From the NCBI RefSeq assembly GCF_014352955.1, contig NZ_CP060691.1:62001-126000 (forward strand): a DNA stretch of 64,000 nucleotides. The letters are read 5' to 3'. The notes below the pieces were generated by a model. That model ran no database searches and was not told the DNA's origin. It saw nothing but the letters and a program-made list of their open reading frames with translations. Positions 10,713-22,033 of this stretch are shown in pieces; the first letter of the stretch is position 1; every line of letters starts with the position of its first letter. The stretch is from Mycoplasma sp. Pen4. Lineage in GTDB: Bacteria > Bacillota_I > Bacilli_A > Mycoplasmatales > Metamycoplasmataceae. Made by a program: the position numbers and the translations under genes.

Positions 10713-11756
10713 ATGAAACATTTTAAAACAAATCACTATCAAAACTTTATTGCAAAGCATCATGTGAAACTTAAAAATGAAATTATGCAACATACCAAGA
10801 TTCTTGAAGGTGATAATATGATGCGCAAGTTTAGAACAAAACAATTACTCTTTTATGGCGTTATTATCTCAATTGTTGCTTTTATTATATTTTTAATTCC
10901 ATTTTTTGCATACTTAAACTTAATTACAGGACATAATGAGACCGCTGGAACAATTATTATCGTAGTAGCAATGACGTTGTTATTTATTATGCTTGTTTTT
11001 AGTTATGCATTTAAATTAAAACCAAATGAAAAGACTCGTTTAAAGACCTTGATTGAGACATATAATAGTAATTTAACTTCAGTTTATAAAACATTGATCA
11101 AGAGTAATTTAAGAGCTATTCAAGACATTGATTATGATATTGCACATAATGATATGCGTAATATTACTATTAATAATGATTTAACAAGCAAATTAAAGCC
11201 TAAGAAATTATCAAAAAATCATCAAATAACCAAGCGTAGTGCAAATTACATTATCGACTTAGACAATACTACCTTAGTGATAAAAAACATTTTATGACAG
11301 GATAAATATCTACTCGACTCAGCATCAAAATATAAAGTAGATAAAAAAACAACTGCTGTAATTATGCAAAGTAACATTGATTTGAATTTTATTTATAATG
11401 CGCCAAAAAAATATGATTTAAGTGATTATGTAATTGCATCAAATAATAAATTGTTAGCATACCAAAATAACTTAAGCCAAGATGATTTAGTTGAAATAAA
11501 TCATATTTTAAGAAGTGCTGAAAAACATTTAAAACACACAATTTTTGATAGTCTTCAAATAAGAATGACAAATAATAATATTTTTATTGCTTTAAATAAT
11601 AAGGATTCATATCTATTCGATAATAACTTATGCAAACATAAGAAAAGTATCAAAAAAATCTTAAAGCAAGCGGAAAAAGATATTATCAAACATATGTATT
11701 CTATTGACTTCATTCAACAAATTTATCAAAATTTGCATAATAAAACTGAGCTTTAA
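10713..11756 (+). CDS. Hypothetical two-TM membrane protein
   Basis: Encodes 347 aa with one TGA-Trp joining the two apparent ORFs. About 45 hydrophilic residues are followed by two hydrophobic segments (around 45-70 and 78-98), then a basic soluble region to the end. The plan recalls DUF3137-like mycoplasma proteins, but I saw no diagnostic motif, so function is unknown. It stands alone: a terminator precedes it and a shared convergent terminator follows it. Confidence 0.7.
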
Positions 11757-11775
11757 ATTGCTCAGTTTTTAATTA
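11744..11775. terminator. Bidirectional terminator
   Basis: AACTGAGC/GCTCAGTT forms a stem with A-rich and T-rich flanks. It sits between convergent genes and can serve both strands. Confidence 0.85.
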
Positions 11776-12579
11776 TTTAATTGTAAATAAGTGTTTTCCA
11801 ACATTTGCGTTAGTTTGTAATTCATCGATATTTTGCATAGATGAATCAGCTGTTAATGCAAAGAATAAGTGTTTATCAACGTTTTCATTTGTGAATCTTG
11901 TTAAGTCTAGCTCGAATAATTTATCTCCAGCTTTAACTGTTTGGTTTAATGTAACAAATGATTCAAATCCAATTCCATCAAGTTTATAACTATTTAAACC
12001 AAATAACATCATTGCTTCAACACCACTTTCAACATTGCTAAAAATGATTTGTGTTTTGTTTGCTGGAAGCATTGTGATTTTTGCATCAAAAGGTGCGACA
12101 ACTTCTACTGTCTTAGCATTTGCGTCAAATGCAATTGCAAAACCATTACCAATAAGTCTATTTGAGAAGATTCCATCATTAATTTTATCAAATGAAACAA
12201 CTTCACCATTAACAGGTGCCAATGCTACTAATTCGCTTACAGGTGAGACTTTTTCACATTTTTCAGCGTTTGATTCGTTTGTTGAATCACTTGTTTGAAC
12301 ACGACATAATGATGCTAATTCTTCTTTTTGACATTTAATTAATTTATTTAATTCTTCTGCATCATCAAATTTAACTTGAACGTGTCTTGCAGCATCAAAG
12401 ATTTTTACATCTTTTGCTCCCGCTTCTTTTAAACCTTCAATATTAACAAGTGATAAATCTCTAACGTCATATCTTAATTCTGAAACACTATTGTTGTATG
12501 ATAAGATGTTTTTAACTCCGCCAAAGGCTTCGACTACTTTTACAAGTCCTTTTGTATCGTTAATTGCGCATTTACTCAT
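11773..12579 (-). CDS. PTS EIIB-EIIA-like protein lacking phosphorylation residues
   Basis: Encodes 268 aa. Residues 8-85 follow the glucose-family EIIB fold (FGGVKNILSYNN, LKEAGAKDVKIF, ARHVQVKF) and residues 120-268 the EIIA(Glc) fold (APVNGEVVSFDKI, GIFSNRLIGNGFAI, SYKLDGIGF, VKAGDKLFELDL). The residues that carry phosphate are gone. The EIIB cysteine of the CITRLR motif is Ser31, and the EIIA active histidine of the LIHIG motif is Leu192. The partner histidine of the TKHA motif is Lys175. No EIIC membrane domain is attached. The frame is intact and has an AAGGAG site, so it looks like a maintained protein rather than a wreck. A regulatory or structural role is possible. Confidence 0.85.
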   Translation of the reverse strand: MSKCAINDTKGLVKVVEAFGGVKNILSYNNSVSELRYDVRDLSLVNIEGLKEAGAKDVKIFDAARHVQVKFDDAEELNKLIKCQKEELASLCRVQTSDSTNESNAEKCEKVSPVSELVALAPVNGEVVSFDKINDGIFSNRLIGNGFAIAFDANAKTVEVVAPFDAKITMLPANKTQIIFSNVESGVEAMMLFGLNSYKLDGIGFESFVTLNQTVKAGDKLFELDLTRFTNENVDKHLFFALTADSSMQNIDELQTNANVGKHLFTIK

Positions 12580-12711
12580 AATAACTCCTTTTTATAAGTA
12601 TTTAAAATATATGTATATTTTACTTCATTTTAAGTAAAAAAATACATTTATTATATTTATCGATGTATTCTTCTTTTGAACTTATGAGCAAGTGTTTTTG
12701 CTATTTTGATA

Positions 12712-12743
12712 TAAAAATCAAGTATATAATTTTATACTTGACT
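12712..12743 (-). terminator. Terminator of the 183-aa gene
   Basis: TCAAGTATA pairs with TATACTTGA, and on the minus strand the stem is followed by TTTTTATAT. Confidence 0.7.
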
Positions 12744-12751
12744 TAAAACTA

Positions 12752-13303
12752 TTATTCTTCTGTCTTTGTAATTGCATTATTTTTGCTTTTTGATTTGTTA
12801 TCTATTTTGCGTTTGTCTGCTCTTAGACTATTTATAGCGGGTCTTAAAATGTCTAAAAGATTATTAAACATTTTTTCACTATTTTTTGATCTTGCTTTTT
12901 CTAACTTTATTCTGTTTGTATCGATTATGGTTTGCGCTTTCGTTTGTAAATCACTATATCTTGCTGCTTTGTAATTTGCAAATTTTTCTATTTCTGATCA
13001 AATTTTTTCAACTTCATTTGTTATAGCTCAATAATCTCTTTTATAATTATCATTTTCTTCATCATTGTTCACTGTAAAAGTATTTTCTTGTTTTTCTTTT
13101 TCAGCTTGTCGCCTTTCTATTTCAATAATTTGATTAATTTGATGATTCTTCAAAGCTTCTCTTACCGCAAAAAATATCAAAATAAGAAGGATAAAAGCAA
13201 CAACTCCGATCACAACATATGATCACGGGAAAGCGTCTTCTTTATCTAATTCATCAAAAAATCCATTTCATTGTTCATTGTTCATTGTACTATCTATGGC
13301 CAT
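12752..13303 (-). CDS. Small single-pass membrane protein with coiled coil
   Basis: Encodes 183 aa with several TGA-Trp codons. A short acidic N-terminus (about 1-28) precedes one strong membrane helix (about 29-48, VVIGVVAFILLILIFFAV). Then comes a highly charged, probably coiled-coil region rich in Lys, Glu and Asn. The ATG at 13303 follows AAAGGAG. No family was recognised and no enzyme motif is visible. It forms a monocistronic unit between two terminators. Confidence 0.7.
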
Positions 13304-13632
13304 CTTTAAACTCCTTTAATAATTTAAAATTCACTATAATTTCATTATATATGTGTTATTTAAGAAATAAAAATAAAAAAGTATTTTGAGTGGAACATAT
13401 GGAATTTAATATTTTAATAATTTTCACTTTCAAAACATTTACACCTTAGACATAGTTTTAAAAGGTTTATATGAACATTTTTGATAATCTCGTTTTTAGT
13501 ATATTGAACTAATTAGGAATATAAAAAAGATCAAGTTTTAGTGCTTGATCTTTTTAGTATCCAAGTTATTACTAACTAAATAATGTAGATAACAAATGTG
13601 ATAATAAACTTCTAAGACCTCGTCTATTTAAA
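13304..13632. other. Intergenic region between the 183-aa gene and ftsZ
   Basis: It is AT-rich and holds the ribosome site of the 183-aa gene on one side and the ftsZ terminator (13524-13555) on the other. The only other apparent signals are short A/T runs. No gene was found. Confidence 0.6.
13524..13555 (-). terminator. Terminator of the division cluster
   Basis: AAAGATCAAG pairs with CTTGATCTTT around an 8-nt loop with T-runs on both sides. It lies downstream of ftsZ on the minus strand. Confidence 0.8.
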
Positions 13633-14868
13633 TCACATTAAATTGTCATCCGATTCATCATCTTTAGAAGATAATTCATCAATTGAAAAGTATGAATTCA
13701 ATTCTTGTGTTTCCACAACTTCTTTTGAATTTTCTAAGTCATTGAATGATTCTGTTCCTAACTCTTCTTGTGTTTTTTCAAGTTTTGAAATGATTTCATC
13801 CTGAACGATTGTTGGTTCAGTTTCGGGTTGTGAATTTGTTATAGCAATGCTTTCAAGATTATCGATAGTGTTTTCAGGTTGAATTTCTGAAGACACACCA
13901 GAAGCAATAACTGCAATTTGGAAAAATTGAGCATTATTTTCTGTTTCCATAATTTCTTGTCCTATTTTACAGTCATCAATGTATTCGTTGCCATTTTCGG
14001 CAAGGTATTCATGCACTGCTTGGATTGCAGATTTTATTTCTTTATTTGTTACAGATTTATCATGTTGAATGTTAATTAATAATTTTTTAGCAGATTTTAT
14101 ATCATGTTCATATAAATTCTGCTCAAAAGCTTTTTTCACAGCTTTTGTAGCACGATTTTCACCTGTAGCTTTTCCTAATCCTACAATTGTAAGACCTGCG
14201 TTAGTTAAAGTGTGTTTGATATCTGCGAAATCAATATTGATTGTACCCACACGATTAAGAATATCGTGAATAGCAAAAATAATATTTTTTAATGTAATGT
14301 TTGATAATTTTAATGATTCAGCAAATGGAATATCTGGATGTTCTTCTGATAAACGTTCATTCGAGAGAACAATATATGAATCAACGTTTTTCTTAAGTTC
14401 TTCAATTCCTGTATTTGCTACATTGGTACGTTTTTTACCTTCATATAAGAAAGGAGTTGTTACAAGAGCGATTGTTAATGCTCCTGATTCTTTTGCAATT
14501 TGAGCTATTTTTGGTGATGCACCTGTTCCGGTACCCCCACCAAAACCAGCAGTTATAATAACAACATCTGCGCCATTAAGTGAGTTCTTAATGTCTTCAG
14601 TTGATTCATTTGCTAATTGTGCTCCAATTTCTGGATTCGAACCTGCACCAAAACCTTTGTTGTCTTTACCTAGCGGTAAACGATTTATACATACACTTTT
14701 ATCTAAAGCTTGTACATCAGTATTTGCGACAATAAATTCTACATTTAGAAGTTCTTCATCATACATCATATTAACTGCATTATTACCTGCGCCACCAACA
14801 CCGATAATTTTTAAGTTAATTGAAGTTGAATTTGATGCTTTATTTTGCTCATTATTAATTGGGAACAT
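13633..14868 (-). CDS. ftsZ: Cell division protein FtsZ
   Basis: Encodes 411 aa. The tubulin/FtsZ nucleotide loop GGGTGTG (in AGFGGGTGTGASP), the N-terminal IGVGGAGNNAVNMM and the T7-loop region NIDFADIKHTL are intact. FtsZ polymerises with GTP into the division ring. The last roughly 80 residues are an acidic Glu/Ser/Asn/Thr-rich tail without an obvious classical C-terminal peptide. The ATG follows a strong GGAGG site. It is the last gene of mraZ-rsmH-(ftsA-like)-ftsZ, with 17 bases between it and the preceding stop. Confidence 0.97.
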   Translation of the reverse strand: MFPINNEQNKASNSTSINLKIIGVGGAGNNAVNMMYDEELLNVEFIVANTDVQALDKSVCINRLPLGKDNKGFGAGSNPEIGAQLANESTEDIKNSLNGADVVIITAGFGGGTGTGASPKIAQIAKESGALTIALVTTPFLYEGKKRTNVANTGIEELKKNVDSYIVLSNERLSEEHPDIPFAESLKLSNITLKNIIFAIHDILNRVGTINIDFADIKHTLTNAGLTIVGLGKATGENRATKAVKKAFEQNLYEHDIKSAKKLLINIQHDKSVTNKEIKSAIQAVHEYLAENGNEYIDDCKIGQEIMETENNAQFFQIAVIASGVSSEIQPENTIDNLESIAITNSQPETEPTIVQDEIISKLEKTQEELGTESFNDLENSKEVVETQELNSYFSIDELSSKDDESDDNLM

Positions 14869-14885
14869 AATAATAACCTCCTATG

Positions 14886-16127
14886 TTATTTTTGTGAACG
14901 CATAATTAGATGTTTAAATATTCTTGTAAAGAATGTTTTTTGACTTTTTTCGTGTGTGTAGTCTATTCTACTTGCGATAGTATTATTTAAGTTAATTTCT
15001 GTTATTAGTTTATTGGTTACAATTGTAACTTTTTCGATAATTTTATCTTCTAAAGCAAATAAAGTAAAGTTATCTTCTTCATTAGTTTTAACTAAGTTAA
15101 GTTTAATGAAATTAGCTTTTTCAGAGTATGCTACCTCTAAATCTTTAATCATTCAAGCCAATTCACCACTAAAGGCAAGTGATTCTAGTTTATTGATAAA
15201 TGCACTCTTTAAGCATTTTGTTTGATAATAACTATTAATATAACTTAAAATTTGTTGTTTAAAGTTTTGGTATTGTGCAATGATGTCTTGATATGTTTTA
15301 TCATTTGGATAAGTCTCAGCATTTGAATCTTGTTCAAGTGCTTCATATCTCATCATGTTTAGTACACATTTTTTGTCCAATTTGTATTTTTGTGAAACAA
15401 AATTAACAAAGTTTGCAATACCTTTATTTATTTTCTCATATGTTAAAACTGTACCGTTTTTGACTACGTACAAGGTTAAATAGTTTCAGTTAAGATCCAC
15501 CACCAATGTTTCGTTATCTGAAGCATAAAAGTCCATCGCAGTAATCTGAGATTTAACATATACATTTAATTTAGCCTTAGATTTAAGACTAAATAAAATA
15601 TCTTTCAAATGTTTGATTTCGATAGATGAATAATCAGTTTTAAAAACACTTAAATATTGACTAAGTGTGTCAAATTTTTTGTTTTGAGGAATTTGTTTAT
15701 ACTCTTTGATAATCTGATTATTTTGAGTTTGGTATCAAATAGGTTGAAGAGTTACCAAGTCTTCAAGTATTTGAGATTTTTTTAACGCTTGAATTCTACT
15801 GTTGAAAAGTTTTTCCAAATTATCAATGTTATTTGTTTCAATACCACTTGATTTAAGGGTATTTAGATAAACTGTGTGTGATAAGTTGTTGAATAAATTA
15901 TCATCAAAAACAATGTTTACAGTTAGTTCACATTTGTTTTTGAGTGTAGAATGCATGATTCTAATTACTTCACGATATCAAAGCAAAAATGTGTCTGCAT
16001 TGACAAATGAAATTGAGTTTTGAATTTCTTTTAACTCAATGTGGAAGTAATTATTGTTCTTATAATTGATTAAAGAGAAATTTGAAAAATTACTACTTAC
16101 GTGAAAGTTAGCAAAATATTTTTCCAT
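14886..16127 (-). CDS. Divergent FtsA-like protein of the mycoplasma division cluster
   Basis: Encodes 413 aa when TGA is Trp. It sits between rsmH and ftsZ, the position of the uncharacterised MG223-type gene in related genomes. A stretch near residues 200-245 (LVVDLNWNYLTLYVVKNGTV, KINKGIANFVN) follows the phosphate-2 pattern of actin-like FtsA (VVDIGGGTTDIAV, IPVGG), though the glycines are mostly replaced. The C-terminus is basic (FFTRIFKHLIMRSQK), possibly a membrane-contact helix as in FtsA. The FtsA relation is inference from position and pattern; ATP binding is doubtful. Confidence 0.6.
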
Positions 16128-16146
16128 AATTCCTCCTTAAACTTAA

Positions 16147-17046
16147 TTAAAATAGTTTTTTGATAACTCTTAATTTAGCACTACGAGAACGATTATTTTC
16201 TTCGATTTCTTGTTTGCTTGGTTTGAGTTGTTTTACTTTAAATCTTTTCTCTTCTTGAATAGGCATCTTTGAAGGTATCTTTGATTCAGTTATTTTTTTA
16301 ATAAAGTCCTTAACCATTTTATCTTCAATAGAATGGAATGTGATGATGCTTAATGTACCGTTTACTTTTAATAAACTTAATGCATCATCAAGAAGAATTT
16401 GGAGTGAATCGAGTTCGTTATTAACTTCAATTCTTAAAGCTTGGAAAATAGCTTTGGCAGGATTTTTTTGTCTTAATATAGCTGCCGGATAAGCAATTTT
16501 GACAATTTCAACTAATTCTAAAGTATTTGTAATTGGACGATTTTCTACAATGGCCTTCGCAACTCTTTGAGGGAGCTTTACATCAGCGTATTTGTGTAAA
16601 ATTTTTGTCAATTCTGCTTCAGAATATGTGTTAACAACTTCATAAGCTGTTAATTGTTGATCTTGATTCATACGCATATCTAATTTAGCATCTTTGTTAT
16701 AACTAAATCCACGCTCAGATTGATCAATTTGAGGTGATGAAATACCTAAATCAGCAATAATTCCATCAACTTGTGAATAACCTAACTCAATTAGTTTGAC
16801 TTTTATATCTTTAAAGTCACTCTTAACTAATGTGTAATTGTTAGCGATTGCCTTTAATCGTTTATCTGCTTGTTCTAAAGCATAACTATCTTTATCGAAA
16901 GCAATTAATCTTCCATTTTGATTTAATTTTGCAAGTATTGCAGCTGAATGTCCACCCATACCAGCGGTTAAGTCTACATAGACTCCATCCGGTTTAATTT
17001 CGAGTGAATCAACTGTTTCATTTAACATTACTGAATAATGTAACAT
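16147..17046 (-). CDS. rsmH: 16S rRNA (cytosine-1402-N4)-methyltransferase RsmH
   Basis: Encodes 299 aa. The start LHYSVMLNETVDSL, the AdoMet loop DLTAGMGGHSAAIL, the GIIADLGISSPQID segment and the LSIITFHSIEDKMVKDFI block are diagnostic. The C-terminus ends in the family's NNRSRSAKLRVI. It methylates N4 of C1402 in the ribosomal decoding centre. Its start overlaps the mraZ stop by one base, so translation is coupled. Confidence 0.97.
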   Translation of the reverse strand: MLHYSVMLNETVDSLEIKPDGVYVDLTAGMGGHSAAILAKLNQNGRLIAFDKDSYALEQADKRLKAIANNYTLVKSDFKDIKVKLIELGYSQVDGIIADLGISSPQIDQSERGFSYNKDAKLDMRMNQDQQLTAYEVVNTYSEAELTKILHKYADVKLPQRVAKAIVENRPITNTLELVEIVKIAYPAAILRQKNPAKAIFQALRIEVNNELDSLQILLDDALSLLKVNGTLSIITFHSIEDKMVKDFIKKITESKIPSKMPIQEEKRFKVKQLKPSKQEIEENNRSRSAKLRVIKKLF

Positions 17047-17471
17047 TATGATTCTGATATCAACTGCGCTAAAGCAGCGATATCATCTCCTGTGATTTTA
17101 TTTGTGATTTCATCATATTTCTCTTTCGATCATAATTCCACAAGTGAACCTACTCCAACGAAGATCACTTCTTTTTGGATTGATAGTTGGTCAATGATTA
17201 GTTTTGGCAGCATTACTCTATTTTGATTATCAATGGTTAATTCAAATGTATTACCCATGATGTATCTTGATAAAGTACGAACTTTGGCATCGAAACGTGA
17301 TTTGTTTTCAATGATTGAAACATATTCTTGGTATGCATTTTTTGATCTAAGTTCGGCATTGCCATCAAAACCGATTGTTAAGTAGAAAATAGACCCAAGT
17401 TGATCACGAAAAACAGGTGGCATTACCACTCTATTTTTATCGTCGATATTTCTTAGTTGTTGTCCGTACAT
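17046..17471 (-). CDS. mraZ: Transcriptional regulator MraZ
   Basis: Encodes 141 aa with one TGA-Trp. Two SpoVT/AbrB-like repeats are clear: NIDDKNRVVMPPVFRDQL in the N-terminal half and TIDNQNRVMLPKLIID in the C-terminal half, each with the DxxxR pair. MraZ binds repeats upstream of its own operon and controls the division cluster. I took the ATG at 17471, nine bases after GGGAG. A GTG two codons earlier is possible. Confidence 0.95.
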
Positions 17472-17497
17472 TTCCACTATCTCCCACTATCTACCAT
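17472..17497 (-). promoter_or_regulatory. Likely MraZ-binding repeats overlapping the mraZ ribosome site
   Basis: Read on the minus strand, TGG occurs three times at exact 10-base intervals, with the core AGATAGTGG appearing twice. Helical-phase spacing of TGG-type boxes just before mraZ matches the known layout of MraZ operators. The same bases include the ribosome site. Confidence 0.6.
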
Positions 17498-17499
17498 AT

Positions 17500-17527
17500 A
17501 TTTTACATTACGTACCAAAAAAGTCAA
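17500..17527 (-). promoter_or_regulatory. Promoter of the division cluster
   Basis: On the minus strand TTGACT (-35) and TAAAAT (-10) are 16 bases apart and lie just upstream of the repeated MraZ-type boxes. Confidence 0.65.
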
Positions 17528-17726
17528 TATCTTAAAAATTTATTTTTTAAAATTTCCATATTTTGTTTCATGTTTTAAATCATCAAAAAATTAAAATTTT
17601 TGTTCGTTTTTTTGATTTTTTATACTTTTTGTCAAAAAATCTCCCTTTTTGTTTAAAAAATCAATTTTTAATTTGAAAATTTTAATTCCACAAAATTCAA
17701 TTTTTTCAACAAAAGCACAAAAAATC

Positions 17727-17750
17727 CATGAGTGGAAAACTCACGGAAAA
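17727..17750 (-). terminator. Terminator after rlmH
   Basis: CCGTGAGT pairs with ACTCATGG on the minus strand and is followed by ATTTTTTG. It closes the mnmG-rlmH unit. Confidence 0.75.
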
Positions 17751-17759
17751 ATTACTTGA

Positions 17760-18194
17760 TTATTTGTGATAAGTGATGTTGTTTTTGATGGTGAAAGCAC
17801 GATAAATTTGTTCAACCAACATCACGCGAAACATTTGGTGTGGGAAGGTCATTTTAGAGAAATTTACTTTATTGTGAAACATTGATTCATCAACACCGTT
17901 TGAACCACCAATCACAAATGTAACATTATCAATATCTAGAAATAATTCACCAAATTTTTCAGATGAATATTGTTTACCTTGCAATGATAGATAAATAACT
18001 TTAGAATTTTTAGGAATTTTTGCAAGGATTAATTCTGTTTCTTTTTTAATTTTAAGATCAATATTGTCAATTTTTTGCTCTTTGATTTCGATTAAATTTA
18101 CTTTGGAAAAATAAGAAATCTTTTTAACATAATCATCATATAAAACTTGAAATTCTTTTGAAAGTGAACCAACTGCTATAATGTTTAATTTCAT
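17760..18194 (-). CDS. rlmH: 23S rRNA pseudouridine-1915 N3-methyltransferase RlmH
   Basis: Encodes 144 aa. The SPOUT knot is evident in FVIGGSNGVDE and the terminal HQMFRVMLVEQIYRAF...YHK, which are invariant RlmH features. It methylates a pseudouridine in helix 69 of 23S rRNA. The start ATG overlaps the mnmG stop (TAATG arrangement), so the two RNA-modification genes form one transcript. Confidence 0.96.
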   Translation of the reverse strand: MKLNIIAVGSLSKEFQVLYDDYVKKISYFSKVNLIEIKEQKIDNIDLKIKKETELILAKIPKNSKVIYLSLQGKQYSSEKFGELFLDIDNVTFVIGGSNGVDESMFHNKVNFSKMTFPHQMFRVMLVEQIYRAFTIKNNITYHK

Positions 18195-20032
18195 TATTTA
18201 CGTCTTGATTCAATGTAGAACATTAGCATTTGAATATCTGCTGGATTAATTCCGCTAATTCTTGAAGCTTGACCAATTGTTAAAGGTTTGATTCTATCAA
18301 GTTTTTGTTTTGCTTCAGTTGCTACATTTGGAACATCGAAATAGTTAATGTCTTCTGGAATTTTAAAGTTTTCAAGTTTAATCATTTTAGCTGCTTCATG
18401 TTCTTGTTTCTTGATATATCCATCTAATCTAACCATAATTGTAAGTTCATTTTTAAATTCAAAATCCCCCACAACATCTTCGGCAGCAACATCAGGACGA
18501 GCAAGGACCCTAAGCATATTTACACCATTTTCAATTCCGTGTTTGATTGCTAAATCTGATTTTGATGATAAATATGTATTTTGAAGTTCGTTAATTTTGT
18601 CTTGAATTTTTTGGTATTTATCAACAACTTTTTGATACTGTTCATCAGTGATTAAACCCACCTCATAGGCATATTTGCTTAATCTAATATCTGGATTATC
18701 ATTTCTTAATAATAAACGATATTCTGCTCTTGAAGTTAGCATACGATATGGTTCATTAGTACCTTTTGTCACAAGGTCATCAATGAGCACTCCGATGTAT
18801 GCATCATTACGGTGTAGGATTATTGGTTCTTTATTTTCTAATTTTCTAACTGCATTAATCCCAGCGATTAAACCTTGTGCAGCTGCTTCTTCATAACCTG
18901 AAGTTCCATTAATTTGACCTGCTGTGAAAATATTTTTCACAACTTTAGATTCTAATGTTGGTGAAATTTGTAATGGATTAAGTGCATCATACTCGATTGC
19001 ATATCCTCATTTTTGTACTTTACAGTTTTCAAGTCCCGGGATTGTTCTAAGCATTTGATCTTGTACTTCAACAGGCATTGATGTTGACATACCATTAACA
19101 TAAATAATTGATCCATCTGTGGTTTCTGGTTCAAAGAAAATTTGATGTCTAGGTTTATCACTAAAACGCATAATTTTATCTTCAACTGATGGACAATATC
19201 TAGGACCAATACCTTCAATTAAACCTGAATACATAGCTGATTTTTCAATATTGTCACGAATAATTTTATGAGTTGCTTCGTTTGTGTAAGTTAAATAACA
19301 AGAAATTTGTTTTTCTAATTTAACATTTGAACGGTTTGAGAATGTTAAGAATGTATCTTGTAATTCTTCTTTTTCGACTTTAGAAAAATCAATTGAATCA
19401 GCATATACACGAGCTGGTGTACCAGTTTTTAATCTTTGTAATTCAAAACCAAGTTTTTCTAATGATTGACTTAATTTTGGTGTTGTTTTTTGATTATCTG
19501 GACCACTAATTGTAATTTCTGAACCACGTAAAATCCGAGAGTTCATATATGTACCAGTTGTGATGATTAAAACATCTGCTTCAAGCATAATATCATCCGC
19601 TAATTTAAGTGCTTTAAATTGTTTGTTTTCATCAACGATAATTTCTTCTGCTATTGATTCGATTAAAGTCACATTAGGATGATTTTCTAATGTGTCATGA
19701 ATTAATTGTGAATATTTATCTTTGTCAATTTGTGCACGTAAAGCTCTAACCGCTGGACCTTTTGATTCATTTAACATTTTAATTTGAATCATTGCTAAGT
19801 CAGAAAAATACCCTTGAACTCCACCAAGAGCATCAATTTCACGTGTAATAATTCCTTTTGCAGGACCACCAATTGAAGGGTTACATGGCATCATTGCTAA
19901 TTTACTCAAATCAAATGATACTAAAGCAACTTTATGACCTGTATTAGCAAGTGCAAAAGTTGTTTCAACTCCAGCGTGACCACCACCCACAACAATGGCT
20001 TCAAATTTGTTATTCTTTAATTTATCTATCAT
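18194..20032 (-). CDS. mnmG: tRNA uridine 5-carboxymethylaminomethyl modification enzyme MnmG
   Basis: Encodes 612 aa; a TGA near 19006 is Trp and joins the two apparent halves. The FAD fingerprint VVGGGHAGVE is at the N-terminus. PCNPSIGGPAKG, LKTGTPARV, GPRYCPSVEDK and FTAGQINGTSGYEEAAAQG follow in order. The C-terminal helical domain ends in RISGINPADIQMLMFYIE. With MnmE it modifies U34 of tRNAs that read two-codon boxes. It is translationally coupled to rlmH. Confidence 0.97.
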
Positions 20033-20097
20033 AATGTATTTATTTTATTACTTTTTTGCTAAATTCTTCATAAACTTACATGATATTGTTGTTTTGC

Positions 20098-20121
20098 TTA
20101 AATCTAACAAGTTAGATTTAA
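20098..20121. repeat. Perfect 11-bp inverted repeat upstream of mnmG
   Basis: TTAAATCTAAC is followed after AA by its exact reverse complement. It lies between the mnmG start and the gapdh terminator, about 65 bases before the mnmG ATG. It could be an operator or a hairpin; there is no strong T-run beside it. Confidence 0.6.
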
Positions 20122-20151
20122 AATGTTGGTTTTTTAGAATGCAAAGGCATA

Positions 20152-20184
20152 ATAAAAAACCAAAACCGCTTGGATTTTGGCTTA
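20152..20184 (-). terminator. Terminator after gapdh
   Basis: On the minus strand CCAAAATCC pairs with GGTTTTGG and is followed by TTTTTTA. Confidence 0.75.
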
Positions 20185-20195
20185 TTTACTAATTA

Positions 20196-21281
<1,086 letters not shown>

Positions 21282-21391
21282 TTACATTTTAGGCAGTATA
21301 TCGAAAATACAACAAAATCATTTTTGAAGCTTTTTTGATTTAAAAATCTGATTTTTTATTAAAAAAACAGCATATTTGCTGTTGTTGATAA

Positions 21392-22033
21392 TTATTTGTT
21401 GATGTGGTTTCTGATAATAACATCTGCGATAACTTTAACATTGTCGAATTTTGGATATCATTCTAAATCAATTAAAGTATTTTGAGGAACGATTTCATCA
21501 AAACAAACATTTACTAATTTATCAAAACTTGTTTCAGTTGAGTTATCATCAACTCCAGGAACGAATTTTGTTGCATCCATAAATTTTTCAATTCTAATTG
21601 AAAGGACTTTAACTTCATCTCCTTCTTTAATAATTTCATCAATTTGATTTTTATTTCCTTTGAAGAAATCTAATTCATTAGGGAAACGTAAGTCATCGAT
21701 AAGGAATAAACTATTAATTCCTTGTTCAGAAGATTCTTTAACGATTGTTTTGATACGATCAAAAACTTTTCTACATCATACGTTAGAATCAATTTTTCTT
21801 CCAACTTCTCCCATTGCGATTCAAAGAGGTCTAACGATTTCTTTATCTTTTCCATCTCATTTAATTTCATCTAAGATAGGTTGTGTAATTTGTTTAATAG
21901 GTTGAGCGAAAGATAAAATGTGGATATTTTCGTTGAATTGCTCTTTTAATTTTTGCGCTAATTCATTTGATAAAAGACCTTTTCCACTTCTTCTCTTACC
22001 GTTTATTAAAATAATAAGATGTTTGTTTTTCAT
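21392..22033 (-). CDS. Deoxynucleoside monophosphate kinase-like P-loop protein
   Basis: Encodes 213 aa, with several TGA-Trp codons that hide it under the standard code. The N-terminal P-loop is INGKRRSGKG (about 11-19). FLIDDLRFPNELDFF in the middle and IRIEKF later match the T4-type dNMP kinase or phosphomevalonate-kinase-like fold. Such enzymes phosphorylate dNMPs for DNA synthesis. The exact substrate is not readable. It stands alone on the minus strand with a GGATG region before the start. Confidence 0.65.
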
